Of a stretch of 64,000 nt of DNA, positions 58,249 to 64,000 are shown piece by piece. How positions within the stretch are numbered: the stretch's first letter is position 1; every line of letters starts with the position of its first letter. The notes beneath the pieces are model-generated. The model saw only the letters and a program-made list of their open reading frames with translations. It was not told the origin of the DNA and did not search any database. The position numbers and the translations under genes are program-made. Source of the stretch: Arcuatula senhousia (Eukaryota > Mollusca > Bivalvia > Mytilida > Mytilidae); NCBI GenBank assembly GCA_963971305.1, contig OZ020309.1:13943001-14007000 (forward strand). The letters are read 5' to 3'.

Positions 58249-59887
58249 TTTACAATGCATTTACCTCTAAAATATTTAACTAAATATGCCTTAATCAATA
58301 TTTTTAAAACCTGAATAATTTCTTGTTCAAATTCAAATCTTCATATGATAAGATATATAAAATCTTTTGTATAAACTAAAAAATGATTTTTTTCACATTT
58401 GTTAGGTTCTTGAAAGTCTTCTTGAGAAGATTGGACCATTGCATGTGGAGGGATTTTGTCTGGACTTTGAGAAAGGTAACAGATAACTATACATGTATCA
58501 AAATCGTTGTTCCTTCATGCTATTAGCTCATCCGACTTGAAGGAGCATGTGAGGTATCATGCCTCCCCTTTCCAGGTCAGTCGGACATCAACTTCTTGTG
58601 TTCCAAATAATCAAGTGGAGGTATCCTTTGCACAACTTAATGTCACAACTTCTCATTATTTTTTGTAAAACGTTCGCCGTACAAGTAAAAAATAATTTTG
58701 ATATTTTAAAATCTATTTGATAACTTATTGCCTTGTTGTTTACAGGTGCTTGGAAAGCCATCAGACAGATATTTCCTGATACAGGTATTAAGGGTTGTGC
58801 TTTTCATTTCTCTCAAGCTGTATGGAGAAAGGTACAAGAATTAGGCATACAGCCAGAGAGGAGCTGAGTACAATTACATACGCTGTCTCATGGCTCTACC
58901 ATTCCTGCCCTATGCAGATATTCTTCCGGCCTTTGAAAAATTAGCTTGTAGAGCCAACTCAAAACAGCTTAAAGATTTGGTCAGATACATGAGCAACACC
59001 TGGTTTGAAGGACCGTACTGGTCACCAAGAACATGGTCAATCTTTGAGCACTCAATACGAACAAACAATGATGTGGAAGGTAGGCGTTTTAATGCTTTTC
59101 TATAAATTTATTCATTCCTTCTGGATTTAATTTCAAAATAGATATGCATGACATACGCACATAAAATAAGCAAAGAAGTACCATTAGAAGCATTCGAATT
59201 TTGGAAGTTTAATTCATTTTGTTTATTTCTATTTAAATATATGTACATACAAATCTGTTTTTAAAATTTTGTTTTGTTGCATTGTTTTTCTGATTTTTTT
59301 TTATGAGTCTCGTTTTTATAAAAATGTTGATAAGTAATGGATTTCATGCCATCCTACAATTACTAAAATAAGTTTTATTTTTGTTCAGGATGGCACACTA
59401 GAATTAATTTGGGAAAAATCAACGTGAGTTTTTATGTCCTTGTGCCAGAACTGATGAGGGAAGCCGAGCTTGTTGACCTGACACACAGACTTGTGTCAGA
59501 GGAACAAGTCCTGAGATGCCAAAAGAACAAGAGCAAGGAATTAGAAGGACGTCTTCACCAGTATTGGCAGGAATATGCTGATGGGGAAAAAACAACTACA
59601 CAGCTGCTAAGGGACTGTAGCAAAATCTATGGACCAAGTGACGATTAGTTTTCAAACTTTAGCACAAATATATATTTTATATTAATTTAATAACTTATTG
59701 TATTGTACATTTTATATTGACCTCTCTTTGAAACAAATAATTGTATTTTTCGTATTGTTTATATTTGAGAGAATATATTGTATAATTTATTGTTTAATAT
59801 TGAAAGTATATTAAAATGCTATAATAATAATTGCATGTGTAATAATTTAAAAACCATAAGTGCGTATTGTCATCCTTTTTTACAAAA

Positions 59888-60007
59888 TAATGTGCCGAGT
59901 TGGTAATATGCCGAGTTTGCAATGTGCCGAGTTTGTATAGGCCGAGTTGGTAGTGTGCCGAGTTTGTAATGTGCCGAGATTGAAATGGGCCGAGATGTCC
60001 TACATTC
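59888..60007 (-). repeat. MULE right terminal inverted repeat with 16-bp iterons
   Basis: CCGAG words at 59895, 59911, 59927, 59942, 59958, 59974 and 59990 (spacing 16,16,15,16,16,16), inverted relative to the left end. Seven units against five regularly spaced ones on the left. Confidence 0.88.
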
Positions 60008-60320
60008 GCATAAAGTATATTTTATTGGCTTGGTGCCTTCCTTGTGCAGTAGTAACATTTTATGGCTAAATGCCTGCTTTCTGCAAGTATTCAATAGGCT
60101 TAATGATTTCTTACTACCTTGTTTTCCATTTGACTTTATGCCTTATTTATGCATCAATATTAAAAGGCTCAATGCCTGATTCGTGCAGTTTAATGCTAAT
60201 TTAGCTTTAGTCGAGTTAATTGCAATGAAGTATTATTTTGGCTATGCCTGCTTCTTGGTGTAAATTCATTAAAATTTGGCTTTATGTCTTACTGTGCATT
60301 TTAACTTGGGCTAGCTTTAC
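60008..60320 (+). repeat. 36-bp minisatellite, right part, degenerate
   Basis: Resumes with gcataaagtatattttattg and repeats ggctnaatgcctgctttgtgca-like words with growing divergence to about 60320. Confidence 0.65.
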
Positions 60321-61453
60321 AGCTCAGTGTCTGGTTTTGTAGACAGTTTAAACATTTTACAGGCTAGCAATAATGTGCTTGCAGTTTACTGTCCGTTTTT
60401 TGTTGAATATTCAGATATGATCAAATAATTATTTCAAGTATTTATTTTTGCCTCCTTACATATTTTGTATCTGGCAAACTTAAATGACTAGTGAAACAAT
60501 GTCATTTCATTTGATTGATGCCCTATTTATACTAATAATTATTCTACAAGCTATTTTTCATAACTTTTACATGTATCTATTGGTGAACTTCTAGGCATTA
60601 TAAATTGATTATACACTGTCGTTTCTTATTTTTTGTGTTGAAGTTGAATACAACTTTTTTCATTGCTGTAGGTTGTTCAATTCATATAAAAGATCAGTAT
60701 ATAAGATAGGAAAAATGGCTATTTATACTCTAATAGCATAAAAATGTACTTTAGTAAGTTGAACAATTATTTTTGCCATGGATGTAGACCATGTTTTCGA
60801 TCTTTTAGTTCATTATGAACTAATTTACAGGACAAGAAATCTTGTTACAGTTGAACTAAATAAATATTGCATGTTCAATTGACCATATGATACACAAACT
60901 ATGCAGTTGGATGTAGGATAATACAAATAACTCTGTGTTTAAGGTTTATTAGGACAGAGTAAACTGTTTTGAAGAAAATGTTAGTGTATGTACAGCTCAT
61001 AACACACATTATTAGGATAAATTTAGTATAGAAGGACCTATATATGAACACATCTTAATATATTGACACACTTTTTTAGTTGAAGACTGCACGGTCTTTT
61101 CTGTACAATTTGTTGTGTTTAAAATGTATCAAGGTTACGAAAAAATTCCTTATTGCATTGCTCTCAACTGACTTATTTGTGAACACTTTTAGTTCAATTA
61201 TAATTAAATGTTGCATTTCATTTGAGGTCATGTGTAAGTTTGTTAGTGATATTGACCTAAAATCAACTGTGCTTAAAAACCGGAAAATAAAAAGAGCAGA
61301 ACTTTAAAGTAATAGAGTTTACCATATATATACATGTTTCATCAAAGATAAATAAGAAATCATTATGTCCTGATACGGTTTATTTTTGAATTTGACATTC
61401 AGTGTTTACTGTACACATACTGAAAAAATGATCTTATTAAGCCTTTTTATAGG
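60321..61453. other. AT-rich DNA, no gene
   Basis: No exon, repeat end or RNA gene recognised. A 75-codon open stretch at 61080-61307 has no motif. Searched for the missing TIPRL C-terminal exon without success. Confidence 0.5.
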
Positions 61454-63953
61454 ACCGCAAATTTTTTGTGATCGTATTATGTTATGGCGATGTCGTTGGC
61501 GTTGGCGTTGGCGTTGGCGTTGTCGTCGTTGTCTGTAGACACATTGGTTTCCGTACGATAACTTTAGTTGTAGTTAACCAATTGTTATAAAATTTTGATA
61601 TGATGTTTATAACCACTAAAGGAAGGTTGGTATTGCATTTGGGGTTTCTGGCCCCTACCGTTTTAGAAAAAAGGGCCAAAAGGGGCTAAAACGGGTGTAT
61701 TGACAAAAGTCTGTAGAATGTTTATTTTTCATCCGATTTTGATCATTCTTTTTTTATTGTACTCCTCAATAAATTCTGTCAACAAAATGTAACAACACCT
61801 TTGACGTATCTTGTACCGTTACATTGCTATAAGGGATCAAAAAGGGGCCACACCCAAAAAATCGACTTTTTTATTTGTGGTCTGATTTTCGAAATCTTTT
61901 TTTCATTGGAATCCTTGTAAAAATCCCTGCCTGTGTTTTTCAATCAGATTTGCAATATCTCATACCGTTTTTGAGAAATTAGGGGTCAAAGGGGCCAAAA
62001 ACGCCATTTATAAAAGTTTGTCCAGGCAAATAGTTTTTAGCTCACCTGACCCGAAGGGTCAGAAGGGTCATGTGAGCTATTGTCATCACTTGGCGTCCGT
62101 CGTCCGTCGTCCGTCCGTAGTCCGTCATCTGTCGTCCGTTGTCCGTCCGTAAACTTTTTAAAACGTTAACTCCTCTGACACCATAAGTCCAATTGAAACC
62201 AAACTTGGTATGGTTGTTCATTAGCATTCGGTGCTTAGAACTGATGTGGGGATTTTTGATTCGTCGTAAAACATGGCCACCGTGGCTAAAAATAGAACAT
62301 AGGGGTAAAATGCAGTTTTTTGTAAATAACTCAAAAATGGCTACAGATATCAAAATTCTGGCAAAAAGTGATCAGCACCTCAAGATCTACCTACCCTGAA
62401 ATTTTGAAGAAAATCCAACTACCCATGTAGGAGTAATTGCCCTTTTTGTGGATTTTTGGCAAATTTTGCACCTGTTTAGCTCAATATCTTGAAAACTATA
62501 CAAGATATTTGAGAGATTTAAATTGCATATTGTTAAGCACATCAAGATCTACAAAATATGTAATAGGGTCAACGTTGTAGAACCTTTCCTTTTAGGAGTT
62601 ATTGCCCTGAGAACATCAAAATTGAGCATTTTAACAGCATTTCCTCATGACATTGAAAACGTTAACTCCTCTGACACTTCAAGTTCAATTGGAACCAAAC
62701 TTGGTATAGTTGTTTATTAGCATTAGGTGTATAGAACTGACGTATGGATTTTTGATTGGTCGTAAAACATGGCCGCTGTGGCTAAAAATAGAACATAGGG
62801 GTAAATGGCAGTTTTTTTGCAAATAACTAAAAAACAGTGACAGATTTTAAAATTTTGATTGGGAAAAAAAGTGATCAGCACCTCAAGATCTACCAGCTCT
62901 GAAATTTTGAAGAAAATCCAACAACCCATGTAGGAGTTATTGCCCTTTTTGTGGATTTTTGGCAAATTTTGCACCTGTTTAGCTCAATATCTTGAAAACT
63001 ATACAAGATATTTGAGAAATTTAAATTGCATATTGTTGAGCACATCAAGATCTACTAAATATGTAATAGGGTCAACGTTGTAGGACCTTTCTTTTGAGGA
63101 GTTATTGCCCTTAGAACGTCAAAATTGAGCTTTTAAAAAGCATTTCCTCATTACATTGAAAATGTTAACTCCTCTGACACTTAAATTCAAATTGGAACCA
63201 AACTTGGTATTGTTGTTTATTAGCATTAGGTGTATAGAACTGATGTGGGGATTTTTGATTGGTTGTAAAACATGGCGGCTGTGGCTAAAAATAGAACATT
63301 GGGTTAAACTGCATTTTTTTGCTAATAACTCAAAAAGGATGACAGATTTTTTAATTTTAATTGAGATAAAAGTGATCAGCACCTTAAGATCCACCATATT
63401 GTCAGATGGCCCCCTTTTTTGTTGAAGTGCTCATAATATTCTGTCAGCTAAATGTGTCAATGATTTTGACATGTATTTCACCATTACATTGCTACAGGGG
63501 GCTAAAGACAGGCCACACCCATAAAATCAACTTTTTTATTTTTGGTCCGATTTTCAAAATCTTTTTGTCATTGGAATCCTTGTGAAAATCCCTAGCTGCG
63601 TTTTTCAATCAGATTTGTAATATCTCTTACCGTTTTCGAGAAATTAGGGGTCAAAGGGGCCAAAAACACCAATTTTAAAAGTTTGTCAAGGCAAATTGTT
63701 TTATACTTAAAATTAAGTTGTAGTTATTACATGTTTATAAATAAGGCTTTTTGTATTAGATGTTGATGTAAATATATATGTGTCAAAAATGCATTTTTAA
63801 GTCCACCACGGATGCATGTGTCAAAAAGCTTTGTAAGTCCACCATGGGCTTCATGTGACCAAAGCAATTGACTATCCATATTAGGCCTCCAACGTACAGG
63901 GTTAAACTTGTTGCGGTCGTATCATGCTGCGCTCGGCGTAGCTTTTTTTAAGG
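61454..63953 (+). mobile_element. INE family 5 with a truncated family 1A insertion
   Basis: 5' end ccgcaaattttttgtgatcg, a (GTTGGC)n and GTCGTTGTC tract at 61491-61532, the usual body, and 3' end acttgttgcggtcgtatcat, gctgcgctcggcgtagc at 63907-63944. Interrupted at 62034-63412. Confidence 0.82.
62034..63412 (+). mobile_element. INE family 1A, 3'-truncated
   Basis: 5' AGCTCACC at 62039 with a duplicated hairpin arm (gaagggtcagaagggtca) and long GTCCGTCGTCC tract; 501-bp-type cores; stops at ccatattgtcagatggcccc without the 3' hairpin, and family 5 text resumes at about 63417. Confidence 0.8.
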
Positions 63954-64000
63954 AAATCATATAAATGAACCTTAATACAGATATGTTCTGGACATATTAG

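Larger units (their letters stand above)
54726..59648 (+). pseudogene. MULE transposase with PHD finger and FLYWCH domain, nine exons, one frameshift
   Basis: Exons: 54726-54831, 55189-55585, 55963-56095, 56312-56476, 56760-56939, 57737-58006, 58406-58475, 58746-59079, 59389-59648; all introns are GT..AG and phases agree. Total 1,915 nt, about 637 residues. Residues 6-60: C4HC3 PHD-type finger (HCAEC, CEKC, VHRIC, FTCSLC). About 204-260: FLYWCH finger (DFTYWRCIKRTKGNNC, KQHKH). From about 330: transposase core with FAKKWFCDGTFKIVKDPF (first Asp), VEGFCLDFEKGAWKAIRQIF (second Asp), GIKGCAFHFSQAVWRKVQEL and IRTNNDVEGWH (probable third Glu). In exon 8, near 58850-58872, the frame ends LGIQPERS-stop, while the next frame gives EYNYIRCLMALPFLPYADI. 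A single extra base, matching the total length of 3n+1, explains this. Start chosen as the first ATG before the PHD finger. Recently inactivated, or a sequencing error. Confidence 0.9.
53738..60007 (+). mobile_element. Mutator-like (MULE) DNA transposon, near complete
   Basis: 6,270 bp flanked by GCATAAAG on both sides (53730-53737, 60008-60015). Both ends contain aggacatctcggccc in inverted orientation, followed by reiterated CTCGG words. A nine-exon gene for a PHD-FLYWCH-MULE transposase fills the interior. The 8-bp duplication and MULE-type transposase agree. Introns contain INE fragments (about 55676-55860, 56508-56745, 58042-58248), so INEs inserted after or during its residence. Confidence 0.92.

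Overview
The window is animal nuclear DNA, most likely from a bivalve mollusc (inference). It is AT-rich and has spliceosomal introns with GT..AG borders. About half or more of it is short non-autonomous repeats built as a terminal hairpin, a GTCC/GTCT microsatellite, tandem cores of about 155-185 bp and a second terminal hairpin, a design known from bivalve 'pearl'/Helentron-associated INE repeats. The only host gene I recognise is TIPRL (TIP41-like, a regulator of PP2A-type phosphatases): two in-phase coding exons on the + strand at 21845-21940 and 31850-31912, about 9.9 kb apart. Its other exons are not in the window, so most of the sequence probably lies in TIPRL introns.

Layout. 1-2697: unremarkable AT-rich DNA with one arm of a long-range inverted repeat. 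2698-7300: an INE split by a 3.1-kb TTAA-flanked transposon. 7301-9581: no gene seen; second inverted-repeat arm. About 9582-20625: a decayed autonomous Helentron (rolling-circle transposon) encoding an HUH/Y2 replicase, a Pif1-like helicase, an AP-like endonuclease and, after a retrotransposon insertion, a cysteine-protease-like tail. It is interrupted by two INEs, a TA-flanked MITE and a non-LTR retrotransposon that itself carries an L1-like element. 20626-53000: dense nested INEs of about ten families around the two TIPRL exons. 53738-60007: a near-complete Mutator-like (MULE) transposon with 8-bp target duplications, inverted ends made of 16-bp iterons, and a nine-exon PHD-FLYWCH-MULE transposase gene with one frameshift. 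60008-64000: the interrupted 36-bp minisatellite, quiet DNA, and another nested INE.

How the parts relate. The Helentron ends at about 20590-20625 with the inverted motif and hairpin found at the 3' ends of about 14 of the non-autonomous elements. These insert at T runs without target duplication, as Helentrons do, and one sits inside the Helentron replicase gene. The window therefore appears to hold a driver element, its non-autonomous passengers and their nested insertion history. All family and domain calls are from reading the sequence; no database search was run.
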